Shown in pieces: positions 24,901 to 35,899 of a stretch of DNA of 64,000 bases. Position 1 is the first letter of the stretch. Each line of letters starts with the position of its first letter. Below the pieces are notes generated by a model. The model searched no databases and was not told where the DNA came from. It was given only the letters and a program-made list of their open reading frames with translations. This DNA comes from Stomorhina lunata (lineage: Eukaryota > Arthropoda > Insecta > Diptera > Rhiniidae): assembly GCA_933228675.1 (NCBI GenBank), contig OW121743.1:114129781-114193780 (forward strand), in the 5' to 3' direction. The position numbers and the translations under genes were made by a program.

Positions 24901-27900
24901 TGACTGCCTGTATCATTTGGGCCAATATATTGCGCTGATGATCCAAGTCCACAAATTCCTTTTGTTTTTGATTTACAGCCACATGATGACCACCAGGTAT
25001 TTGCACAGTGACATCATCAATTTTAAATTCAACTAAATTATTGGCACCTTCTTTATTGAGTTTTTGGCTAGATATCTTCTTAACTGCTTTAGAGGTTGTG
25101 GGTTTGATTCCAAAAGATTTTAGTAAATTAGCTATGCGAGTTTGTTGTTCTTTCTTTAAAGAGGTTTGATAGGGATAGAGACGTATGAGGGCATCATGTA
25201 GAGATAAATTAGAGTTGGTGTTCTAAAAAAAGGATAAACAAATGATTAGTGTTCCACAACCGAGGTTTTGGGGTCTTTAAAGCAAATAACATTACCATCA
25301 TTTTAGCTACCAAGTGAATATTATCTAAAGGAAAATCTGGTAGATTGGCTGAAGAGTCCGCCGATTGTACTGCTAAACCAAAGGATAAAAGGCTTTTTAA
25401 ACTTTCCACTGGAACATTGGGTGCTCTGGAGCGAAGATCGATTATCATTTCCTTTAAGTGTAGATTCATTTATTTTAATTGTTGTTATATAAAAGTAAAG
25501 GAATTTATAGAAAAACTTACCTCAAAAGAATAGTGTGAAACATTGCGCGATTGAAAACGTGACCTTAAAGGAGGATCTAAAGGTGTACCCTTATATTTCT
25601 GAGTAGGACAGCCTAAAGCCACAACACGAAAGTCTTCTGAGACACGTAGAAGTCCCCAGGAATCTAACTCCTCTTTAGAATAAGTCTGAAACAATTTTTA
25701 ATACAAATGTTATGGATAATAAAATTTTTTATAGAAAATTATCGATATTAAAATTTTTACAAAAAATTCTCGATATTAAAATTGTCTAGAAAATTTTCGA
25801 CATTTAAATTTTTTATAGAAAATTTTCAACATTAACATTTTTTATAGAAAATTTTCTATATTAAAATTTTTTATAGAAAATTTTCGATGTTAAAATTTTT
25901 TATAGAAAATTTTCGATATTAAAATTTTTTATAGAAAATTTTCGATATTAAAATTTTTTATAGAAAATTTTCGATATTGAAATTTTTTATAGCTAATTTT
26001 CGTTAACATATTTTATAGAAAATTTTCGATTATTATAGAAAATTTTCAATATTAAAATTTTTTATAGAAAATTTAATTTTGTATAGAAAATTTTCGATAT
26101 TAAAATTTTTTATAGAAAATTTTCGATATTAAAAATTTTTATAGAAAATTTTCGATATTAAAAATTTTTAGAGAAAATTTTCGATATTAAAAATTTTTAG
26201 AGAAAATTTTCTATATTAAAATCTTAAATAGAAAATTTTTGATATTAAAATCTTTAATAGAAAATTGTTGATATTAAAATTTTTACAAAAAATGTTTGAT
26301 ATTAAAAATGTCTAGATAATTCTCGACATTTAAATTTTTTATCGAAAATTTTCGATATTGACATTTTTTTAGAAAATTTCCATTTTAAAATTTTTTATAA
26401 AAAAAATTTGTATAGAAAATTTTCAATATTAAAATTTTTTATAAAAAATTTTTATAGAAAATTTTCAATATTAAAATCTTGAATAGAAAATTTTTGATAT
26501 TAAAATTTTTAAAATTTTTGACATTAAAATTTTTTATAGAAAATTTTCGACACTAAAAATTTTTATAGAAAATTTTCGATATTAAAAATTTTTAGAGAAA
26601 ATTTTCGATATTAAAAATTTTTAGAGAAAATTTTCGATATTAAAAATTTTTAGAGAAAATTTTCGATATTAAAATCTTTTATAGAAAATTTTTGATATTA
26701 AAATTTTTTTTATATAAAATATTCGATATTAAAATTTTTTATAAAAAATTTTCGATATTAAAATTTTTTATAAAATTTTCGATATTAAAATTTTTTTAGA
26801 AAATTTTTGATATTTAAATTTTTTGTAGAAAATTTTCGATATTAAAATTTTTTTTGTAGAAAATTTTCGATATTACAAATTTTTTTAGAAAATTTTTAAT
26901 ATTAAAATTTTTTTTATAGCAAATATTCGATATTAAAGTTTTTACAAAATATTTTCGATATTAAAAATTTCTACATAATTTTCGACATTAAAATTTTTTA
27001 TAACAAATTTTTATAGAAAATTATCAATATTAAAATTTTTTATAAAAAAATTTTATAGAAATTTTTCAATATTGAAATCTTGAATAGAAAATTTTTGATA
27101 TTAAAATTTTTTATAGAAAATTTTCGATATTAAAATTTTTTATAGAAAATTTTCGATATTAAATTTTTTTATAGAACATTTTCGATATTAAAATTTTTTA
27201 TAGAAAATTTTTGATATTAAAATTTTTTTTTATAGAAAATATTCGATATTAAATTTTTCTAGAAAATTATCAATATTAAAATTTTTTATAAAAAATTTTA
27301 TAGAAATTTTTCAATATTGAAATCTTGAATAGAAAATTTTTGATATTAAATTTTTTTATAGAAAATTTTCGATATTAAAATTTTTATAGAAAATTTTCGA
27401 TATTAAAATTTTTTTATAGAAAATTTTCGATATTAAAATTTTTTTATAGAAAATTTTCGATATTAAAATTTTTTATAGAAAATTTTTGTTATTAAAATTT
27501 TTTATAGAAAATTTTTGATATTAAAATTTTTTATAAAAAATTTTCGTAATTAAAATTTTTTATAGAAAATGTTCGTAATTAAAATTTTTTATAGAAAATT
27601 TTCGATATTAAAATTTTTTATAGAAAATTTTCGATATTAAAATTTTTTATAGAAAATTTTCGATATTAAAATTTTTTAGAGAAAATTTTCGATATTAAAA
27701 TTATTTATAGAAAATTTTAGATATTAAAATTTTTTGATCGTAAAATTTTTTACATTGAAAATTTTTCCTATAAAAATTTATAGATACTTGTAGTTTAGTT
27801 GTTACTTTTTTTTAACCCACCTCTAACAACTTATCGTATCGTTCGGGAGCCATTAAAAATTTGCCATTTTCCAAATGCATTTCACGATTTTCCAGCAAAT

Positions 27901-28587
27901 TATTCAAAATGGGCAAAACATTACGTTCAGCATGTTCCACGCCATCTAAAATCAAAATGCGTCCATTGACCGCAGCACGCACCGCACACTAAAATAAAAC
28001 GTTTAGTTTAAATCAAACTGTTCAAAGTTCACTTTTCTTCGCTCACCACCACATACTTGATCATAATAGACAGCCGCCTTATTTTTGATTTCACGTCTTT
28101 GTTTCAAATCACTTTCAGTTGTGTCACGACTCAAGGCAATATATTCCAGTTCCCGTTGAGTCAGTTCTAAAAACTGCATGGCCAATTGTCTTCTCAGAGG
28201 ACCGGGTTGGCCCAAAAGAAACATGTCTTGTTTTAGGGTATCTTTTTGCAGCATCCATCGCAAGTGATGAAGGGCAGATTGAGTCAATTCCATGGAGCCA
28301 TCTTTATTGTATTGCACTAAAGTAATACAAATCATTAAGTATTTCAAATTCTTATCTGAACTATAATTGAACTCACCATATTTTTGTGGCACTAATTCTG
28401 GGTTTTTGGGTAATTTAATGTCTTTTGTTACATCACCAATTGTTATGGTCTCACTGTTGTCTCCTCCACTCACTTTTGTCAAATAGTATTTCGCATAAAC
28501 AGGTACAAATTGTGGTGTTTTCAAAACTTTTCCATTATTTATTAAATGATTTGTAGTTCTATTTAATAATCTAAGAGGTATAATCAT
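21920..28587 (-). CDS. VWA8: VWA8, mitochondrial AAA-ATPase / VWA-domain protein (7 exons, 1398 codons)
   Basis: Exons on the minus strand are 28587-28377, 28316-28057, 27988-27821, 25685-25521, 25451-25296, 25222-22086 and 22019-21920. All introns are GT/AG. The joined length of 4197 nt is exactly in frame, ending QILKQIFTSSLL-stop. The start MIIPLRLLNRT has basic residues and no acidic ones in its first 40, as in a mitochondrial presequence. Motifs: a degenerate first P-loop LGQPGPLRRQ; a second Walker A GQKGVGKY (436-443); a third GNQGVGKN (763-770) with Walker B HILVIDEAD (824-832); a Gly-rich linker PHVGGNTWAGG; and a VWA domain with MIDAS residues DVSGS (1215-1219) and LSDANLS (about 1324-1330). 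VWA8 is known as a matrix-facing ATPase of uncertain role. Human VWA8 is about 1905 residues. Here the long segment between the third AAA module and the Gly-rich linker is absent. Intron 3 (25686-27820) is 2.1 kb of minisatellite, while the other introns are 60-73 bp. Confidence 0.96.
25715..27790. repeat. 29-bp A/T minisatellite array 3, inside VWA8 intron 3
   Basis: Tandem units of TATAGAAAATTTTCGATATTAAAATTTTT with a 29-bp period, plus variants with AGAGAAAATTTTCGATATTA and shortened units. The array fills almost the whole 2135-bp intron between the donor at 27820 and the acceptor at 25686. The exons on both sides are intact and join in phase. Confidence 0.93.
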
Positions 28588-29848
28588 TTTGATTCTTTTT
28601 CTATTTTATACAAAATCACTCGAAATGTGATCAAACGAAAAACAAAATTAATTTCACTTAAAATAAGAAGAAAACTAAAACACCAACACTTCCTCCTCCT
28701 CACACTCTATTTTATGAATGAAAACAAAAACACGCGCGACTTTTGTAGTAAATAAGAGAGAGAGAGAGATAATTGTGTTTTGAGGAGAAATAACAACAAG
28801 TAACAGCTGTTGTTTTTACTTAACAGCTGTTTAATGTAAAGAGTTGTATTGTTGAGTATGAAAAAAGTAGTAGTTTAGTATGATGAGTTGTTTAAAATAG
28901 TAATATATTTACGTATTACTAATTAAAAGGCGTTAGATTCAAATATGTAATATTAAAATAAATTGTAGAAATAAAATAAAACAACTTTTCACACTAGAAA
29001 AATAAACACAAACTAATATTCACTTTTTGCTAAAATATTTTTAGAAAATTAATCTATCATAAAACCATATTTTTAAAATATTTTTATCTGTGGAAAATTA
29101 TTATGCAAAAAATGTTTCAAATAATTTTTTCAGATCAAATTGTTCCCTGTAAAACTTTTTTCGTAGAAAAAGAAAATTGACTACAAAACTTCAAGGTCTC
29201 ATATCCAGGCATATTGTTTTTTAGACTTGCAAACAAATAATTTGTTTTAAAATCTTTTTGGTATAAATTTTGATAAAAATGTTTTCAATCGAAATATGTG
29301 TTTGGGTTTCTATGACATTCAAAGGCTTTTTTTCGTAGAAATTTTGTATAGAAGTTTTGAACTGAATTAGGGAGTAAATTTTTATTTAAAATTTAACTTT
29401 CAAAATTCTTTTATTTCACTTCATTTCATTTATAAATTCTTCTTCTTCTGTTATCCTTGACTCCCAGTGGAGCATTGGGCCTCAAAATAAAAGTATACGG
29501 AAATGAAACTATTCCGTAGTTTTATTCCGATAGATATTGTTTAAGCTTCTGCAGATTCCGAACATTAAAAACCTAAATTTTTTTCAATTGAAACCAGTAG
29601 CTCTAAAATATTTAATTAAAGAAATTCTTAAAATTTTAAATAAACAACGAAAAACGAATTTAACTCCACTTTGAAAACAGAAAGTGGTTTTACTCGGAAA
29701 AACAAATCTCGTTTTATTTTTCTATGAAAGCAAATTATTGAATAAATTTCACTTTCGAAAGGAATCAAGCTCTGTGATATGTCCCGTAGTTTTATATTTC
29801 TTGAAAACTGTTTACTAGAGAAAACAGTAGCCCGGAAGAAATTAGAAG
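28588..29848. promoter_or_regulatory. VWA8 upstream region with paired AACAGCTGTT palindromes
   Basis: This is the 5' flank of VWA8. Two identical 10-bp palindromes AACAGCTGTT lie at 28802-28811 and 28822-28831, 20 bp apart, containing CAGCTG E-boxes. A short GA-repeat (near 28759-28770) and a C-rich tract on the plus strand (about 28690-28705) are also present. No TATA box or start site could be fixed. The rest of the stretch to 29848 has no gene. Confidence 0.4.
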
Positions 29849-30422
29849 TAGAGCTGCAAAACAATCGATAGTACTATCGATAGTATCGATAATTTTATTT
29901 TTACAGACTATCGATAGTTTTTTTTCACTATCGATACTATCGGCAAATATACGAAGTCGATTAAATGTAGCCAAAATCAAATTATCAACAAGACAAAATC
30001 AAATTTTCAGCAAGACTAGTTAAGTATTTTAGTATTTGCTTTATGTGTCGTAAAAGTAAATTATTATAAAAAGTGTTTAATGTAATTTAATTAATTTGTA
30101 CATGCAAAAATAAATAATAGGCTACATTAAGCCGGCGGCGGCGGCCAAGTGTCGACTTTAACCAAATAGACTTCGATCTTTTAACAAGTGACGCTGCAAT
30201 TTAAAGTAAGTAGTACAACAAAATATTTTATTTAATTCAAATCTAGATTTAGCGTTATTACACAATTGAAGTCAATGAGCGGAATATTTTGTAATCTATT
30301 TCCCTAAAGTTGTTATTTTACTGCCAGAATTAGCACTTGAAAAGATCCGATAGTATCGATAGTTTTTACTCAAACTATCGAAACTATCGATGGTGCCTAC
30401 TATCGATAGTTTTGCAGCTCTA
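29849..30422. mobile_element. hAT-like non-autonomous element with TATCGATA clusters
   Basis: The ends are TAGAGCTGCAAAAC at 29849-29862 and its exact inverse, GTTTTGCAGCTCTA, at 30409-30422. Flanking 8-mers attagaag (29841-29848) and aatagaag (30423-30430) agree at 7 of 8 positions, as an aged 8-bp target duplication. TIRs beginning TAGNG and 8-bp duplications are features of hAT elements. Both subterminal regions carry TATCGATA exactly, starting at 29875, 29884, 29909, 29929, 30354 and 30401, plus further ATCGAT variants. There is no transposase frame. The centre includes a GC-rich ccggcggcggcggcc. Confidence 0.8.
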
Positions 30423-31369
30423 AATAGAAGCCCAATTAATGCAATTTTCACACGAAGCATTGTGATACTTCAATCGCTGCAATAAAGCTTTAAACAAATC
30501 GCTGTTAATGGTTTTACCTTTTCATGATAGATAAAATATATTACACCGATCGAATCCCAAGTTATTGATGTCATATCCTTGATGTTCTAGTGACTGTGAT
30601 ATTATTATTATTAATATCGCAGAAGTGGCAGTATTTGGTCGGCAGATCGATTTTCGAATCGAAGTAGGCTCTACTGTCTTTGGAACATCATAACCTTGCT
30701 AACGAATGGTTAGGTCTTTAAACTCTTTCGATTAGACGCTGGTGTGAAATTATGTTCCCCTTTTTTGACCATCAGTCCTAAACATTCCTCAAAACTATCT
30801 GAAAATAACAACGAAATGTTATTTTCGGTCAATTGTGATTTCTTACGGCTTTGAAGAGATCTTTCGCATGCCTAAATATCACGATAAGTCCAACATATTC
30901 CTTTAATATCCTTAGACTCTCGGCAAATTGTGACTAACTTAAAATCACATAAAGTTAATACTAATAGCGCCTTCTATGTATATGATTTAAATATATGTAT
31001 GTATTAGAATTTTTAGCGAAGACTTCATTTTTATTCTGAATTAGAAGGAATAACCGTTTCCTGATCCGAGTACTATTTAACAAAAATTTTGATGGTGTAA
31101 TTCACTAGGAATTTTATTCAAAATTCAAATATGAATTTAAATGAAGCTGTGCTCTTTCTGATTTGAGCCTATTTAAAAAAATATCGATGATTTTTTTAAT
31201 TATCATTGGACCTAAACTCTAGGGATGACCCCTACTTATGCATTGCAATGTGATAAAACTAGGAAAAAAGGTTATGGAAAGGTAGATAGATTCGATTTGA
31301 ACCTTTTTTATCATAATTAGAAGGGAAGACAACTGCAGGAAGTCTATTCTACATTCGAACCGTGCGGCT
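30423..31369. other. Intergenic DNA with a LINE 3'-UTR scrap
   Basis: The segment 30610-30640 (tatcgcagaagtggcagtat) matches the stretch at 31419-31440 in the 3' region of the LINE that follows, so it is a fragment of the same family. Nothing else was recognised. Confidence 0.45.
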
Positions 31370-33030
31370 TACGAACGAATTTTTCCTATACTATGTTGTT
31401 GTTATAACTGTACAAGAATATCGCAGAAGTAGCAGTCCTTGGTCGGAACCTTAAGATTTAAAAGTCGTTCCAGTACGAAGAACCGATTAAAAAGGAATGA
31501 GCTGAGTTGAATTTCCTGTACTGCGGTCTTTAGAAACGGTTTTCGTTGGAGTACTTTCTATTATAGTAGCTAAAGAACATTGAAACACAACCCACATTGC
31601 GACCATGTTCCAGTGATTCAATAGGGTTCGGTACCTTACTGTCACCAATGAGCAACTTCGCCCCCTTTGTACTAGGTCGAGAAGTTTAACAATAGACTTT
31701 GGAACGCCGGCCCATACATGAGAGTTGTATTCCATTCCGGTCGACTATAGGTGGTATAAAAAATAAGTAGATCAGTTAAGGTAGGAGGCCAATACAGGCT
31801 GCTGCGGGCGGCAATCAGTTGTCTTTTGATTTGTCAAATTTGTTGCGGCAATGGAAAAAGTAGAACAAAGTTCTACTTTTCCGCGCGGCAGATTTGTTCA
31901 GTGCTGCCAGATTTTATTATATCCTACTCAGATGTTTGTTTATATGAATATTTTTGTAAACAAACTCACATTTTATGTACTGGCAACTGCATGACACGTG
32001 TATGTAAAGGATTATAGTAAAGGATGTCTTATAACGCTTTGAAAGCCGAGCACTTGAATGCTTCTTTTGACACTTGGAAATGTGTTTAGTTGAACGGATT
32101 AAGATTTTCTGATTCCTCAATATAAGTACCACTCATTATTATAGTTAAAGCAACAATGGATCTTTCGTGCATTAAAGTCTATTCTATTAACACGATCCAA
32201 TTAAGAAAAAGTCTGAATTTAGCGTATCATTTATATTTTGACTCATGGCCCTAATGTAGGAAATACTTGGCCTATGATTGAAAGAATACGAATGATAAAT
32301 GTTGCTATAATCTGCAAATGAGTAAAAATTATTGGAAGTTTTATATAGAATATCATCTAGAAATACATACATATAAGGAAAATTTTAAAAACGGAGCCTT
32401 GCAGTACCCCAAAGTTAATTTTGAACTCGTTTAATGATATCCCGTCTAAAACAACTCTTATAATGCCGTTTCTGAGAAAGGTCGATATAAACCGAGAGAA
32501 GACATTACCGACACCAAATGAACCATACCACACTCTATAGAACTCCTTGAAAGCAACAACTTTACTTTCATCAAAACGGTAAACCCTTTTTCCGATAGAA
32601 AGACATCTCCCGTAGAAGGACCCAAAAGAAATATATATTGCCGGTCGCCAGGTTGTTAGACTCCAGATAATTTACTAGATGGTAGTACTTAGACCATATT
32701 CTGCATAGCTTTTAAGAGTGCCGAACAGATTGTTATTGAGCGATAGTCTTCGAGGTTGTTAACCTCAGCCTTTTTGGTAATAAACTTTACATTAGCCCCT
32801 TCCAACTCATTGGAAATTCACTAGCATGGTTTAAAGTGCTAAAAAGCTTTGCAAATAGAAGAGCACTGATTCAAGACCAGGGGGGTTACCGCGTAACTCG
32901 ATTCGAAAGAAATTATTTTCGAAACACAATGCTTTAAGCATACAAATTCGAACAGTTTTATTTTCGAATCGAGATACGCAGTAACCCCCCAGTGCTGGTA
33001 TGCCGTCCGGCCCAGGAGACTTTATAAGAA
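31370..33030 (-). pseudogene. jockey-like LINE relic (reverse transcriptase)
   Basis: On the minus strand, broken frames give RT landmarks in order. They are KSPGPDGIPA (near 33010), ITICSALLKAM, FGVGNVFSRFISTFLRNG, VVLDGISLNEF, FGVLQGSVF, a FADY version of the Y-A-D-D box in YSFADYSNIYHSYSFNH, and the C-terminal MEYNSHVWAGVPKSIVKLLD (31735 leftwards). About 31740-32180 does not fit the RT frame and looks like inserted sequence. Stops, frameshifts and the altered catalytic box (Asp to Tyr) show it is dead. Confidence 0.8.
32880..32990. mobile_element. 111-bp palindromic insertion within LINE
   Basis: The left end is ggggggttaccgcgtaactc and the right end gagatacgcagtaacccccc, inverse complements apart from three positions. 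Further inward, gattcgaaa/tttcgaatc also pairs. On the minus strand it splits the LINE frame between IPA and LVLNQC. Removing it plus a short duplication (ctgg is one reading) restores the frame. Confidence 0.75.
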
Positions 33031-34330
33031 TATAAAAATATTGCGCGGTTTAAGTTTTATTTAACTTAATACAACTTATCACTTTATTCGAAACACCCCT
33101 TGACGTTAAAAATAATTTTTCAAGAGAAATGCCACAAATAACTGAATTTATACCTAAATCAAATCGATTAAAATTGTTTTTTTTTTTTAAAAACTTCTTA
33201 TAATTAAAAAAAAACTCTAAATATCGTGAGAAAATAAAAATAAATTTGAATTACATAAAAATTCTTATTTCAAGTCGTATATAAATATCGTCACTTTTAT
33301 ATGCAAAAGCATTTTATGTGGCAAAAAATTGCAACAAATGCACAGAGAGAAATTACTGTGAAGTCGCAAAATTTTATGAAATAATTTTTATTTTTTTTTT
33401 TTTAATTAAACAACAAAATTTATAGTAAACTTTACACTTCATAGGCTTTACTTAAAACACTTTTAGTTGGAAAAATTACTAAAAATTGTGGTAAACCAGA
33501 TAATAGATATATTTTATCAATACTTCCCCATTATTCTATATTTTTATCTAATTTTCATATTAGACTTGAAATATTTAGCTTCAAGTTCAAAGAACTAGAA
33601 ACAAATATTATAAAAACATGAGTGTAAGAGACTTCAATGATGATTTTGAAATATGCCACAATAATTATAACATATTTTTTAATTATTATTAACCTAAAAA
33701 AAAAATAAATCAAAATAAAGTTTTTTTCTCTGAATCATAAATCATAAACAAAAAAACCGACTTAAAAATATTTATGTCATAGGAAATTGACATAATTACG
33801 AAATATTTTATTATAAAAGCAAAACTAGTTCAAGTACGAATTCTAATTTTTACTGTGTACTAATTATGCAATGAAATAAACAAGAGTACAATAAATTGTA
33901 TCTCGCTGAATAAAGGCAGAGCTAAAAAAGAAATTATTCTAAAATATAGAATTTTCAAAATAAAAATTAAAAATCTTGGCTAGGTGGTAGAAATGTCTGA
34001 AATTTGATTAAAACATCTCTAAGTTCAATTAAAGAGAGTTTACCCAAAGGTCAAAGGTCATTTTATGCAAAAAGTCTTTTGAATAATACTAAAATCTTTC
34101 TGATCATCAGGATATTGTTAGAAATTAAGAAATATTCCCTATGCAATGTAGAGCGTAGAAATATTTAAATAGAATTTTAATTCGTATTTAGCCATTAATA
34201 GAATCCAGTCTTTTAGATGTCTGTATTTAATAAAGATGTTGATAAGAGCTAAAGAAATCTAAGAACATAAATTCCCATAGAACGTACGTATGTTTTATAT
34301 ACAGTAAAGGGTAAAAATTGGTCTATTCAT
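33031..34330. other. A/T-rich intergenic DNA
   Basis: No gene, RNA or clear repeat was seen. Confidence 0.45.
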
Positions 34331-34500
34331 TATATTCTAATTTCGCTAGTCATAAACTAGTCACGTTCTACTGATGTACTAGTAATTTTCTAGTTATGTA
34401 CATACTTGTCATATACTACACATAAACTAGTCATGTACTAGTCATAAACTAGTAAAAACCTCACACTTGTCTTGTACTTGTGAAATACTAAATATTAGTT
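34331..34500. repeat. Cluster of ACTAGT palindromes
   Basis: Five ACTAGT words occur within about 140 bp, in phrases such as cataaactagtca and atgtactagtca. It is an irregular short tandem repeat of roughly 10-20 bp units adjoining the foldback element. Confidence 0.6.
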
Positions 34501-34530
34501 CATAATCTGGCTCATAGTCTAGTTCATATT

Positions 34531-35222
34531 ACACAGTACGACAGTGGTTGGTACACATGAGAAATGTTAACAGAATATGAAAATAGGCTTAAAATAAAGA
34601 AATACGTGTCTCGGCGTTTTGCTGTAGCACGTCAGAATTTTAAGAAAATCGATTTTAAAGATTCGAAGGACCGTGGAGGTTCACTTGTAAGGTAATACTA
34701 TTATAAAAAGTTCTATAAAAATAGAATGGGTGAACAGATTTAAATGCTTGAGCCAGTTTTGAAAAGGGAATTAAATTTGGATTTATTTTATTTTTTCCGC
34801 TAGATGGCGCTTTAATTTTCATGTAAAATTAAAAAAATATCCAAAAAATGTAAAGTAATTCAATGTTATATAAATGTAATGTAAAAATACATATGGTTCA
34901 AATCCCAGACGACTTGTTTTAATTTTTTATAATTGCAGAATTGTATTTTAAATGAATTTCGTACATTTTTTGGATATTTTTTAATTTTACAGAAAAATTA
35001 AAGCGTCCTCTAGCGGAAAAAATGCTCAAGCTTTAAAATCGGTTCACCCATTCTATTTTTATAGAATTTTTATAATAGTATTACCTTACAAGTGAACCTC
35101 CACGGTCCTTTGAATCTCTAAAATTGATTTTCTTAAAATTCTGACGTGCTACAGCAAAACGCCGAGACATGTATTTTCATATTTTGTTAACATTACTCAT
35201 GTGTACTCATGTGGTACTGTGT
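34531..35222. mobile_element. Foldback-type element with about 300-bp inverted arms
   Basis: The left arm, from acacagtac (34531), and the right arm, ending gtactgtgt (35222), are inverse copies over about 300 bp. Shared blocks include cggcgttttgctgtagcacg, ggaccgtggaggttcacttg, aaaatagaatgggtgaac and ttttccgctaga. The centre is only about 100 bp and has no coding frame. Differences between arms are mostly substitutions. Long arms with little between them are typical of foldback or some Mutator-like non-autonomous elements, and the superfamily is not determined. Confidence 0.85.
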
Positions 35223-35269
35223 TATAATTCAAAGTCCAGTTCGTGGTTCTAGACTTTCGCACCAAAACG

Positions 35270-35700
35270 ATATAATTCTATTGAAGATGTGAATGAAGAC
35301 GTTCGCCCTGTACACCCAGCACATCAAAAACCGATGGAAATGTTGAGAAAGTTAAGAAAATTCTTACGTAGAATCGTCGGATCACTATTGGAAAAGTTGC
35401 TGTGGATGTCAACATATCAGTTGGCTTATGCCATGTATTCCAGATTTGCTTAAAAGGGTCATAACTGGTGACGAATCATGGATACAGTTATAACATCGAA
35501 ACCAATTTTTTTCGATTACGTAAAGTACATGATCCTATAGATAAAAACAACACCGTAATCATGCCTCAACAGACCTCCAGGTTCCCGCCGACTGTTTACT
35601 GTTTCAAAGATTGAAGAGACCCATGAAAGAACGGCGTTTTGGGACGATTGAGGACATGCAAACCGAATCCACCAGAAGCCGATGAATTTTTTTAATTTTC
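35270..35700 (+). pseudogene. mariner transposase relic
   Basis: Frames in pieces: ITIGKVAVDVNISVG, then LKRVITGDESWIQL (the T-G-D-E-S-W block with the first catalytic Asp), and finally LKRPMKERRFGTIEDM, the block after the last catalytic Asp. Most of the catalytic core between them is missing or frameshifted. It differs from the irritans-like relics in this window. Confidence 0.75.
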
Positions 35701-35899
35701 GTAAATACCACGATCATTAATAAAATTATTTTCACGAGTATTAAAATCATTCAGTTGGAATTTTGATGTTAACAGAGTTGGTTGGTGTAGCTTTGTTAAA
35801 GAAAATACAAAAACAAAATAGGCAAGAAACAAATCAAAATTCAATTTATAGCAACAAAATACACACAATTTTAGATTTTTATATTTTTTAGATATTTTC

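Noticed and set aside
31740..32180. Relation between this LINE-interrupting segment and 4480-4620 (shared cagtgctgccagatt and ctggcaac words)
   Set aside because: Similarity is limited to short words. Without an alignment I could not call a common element.
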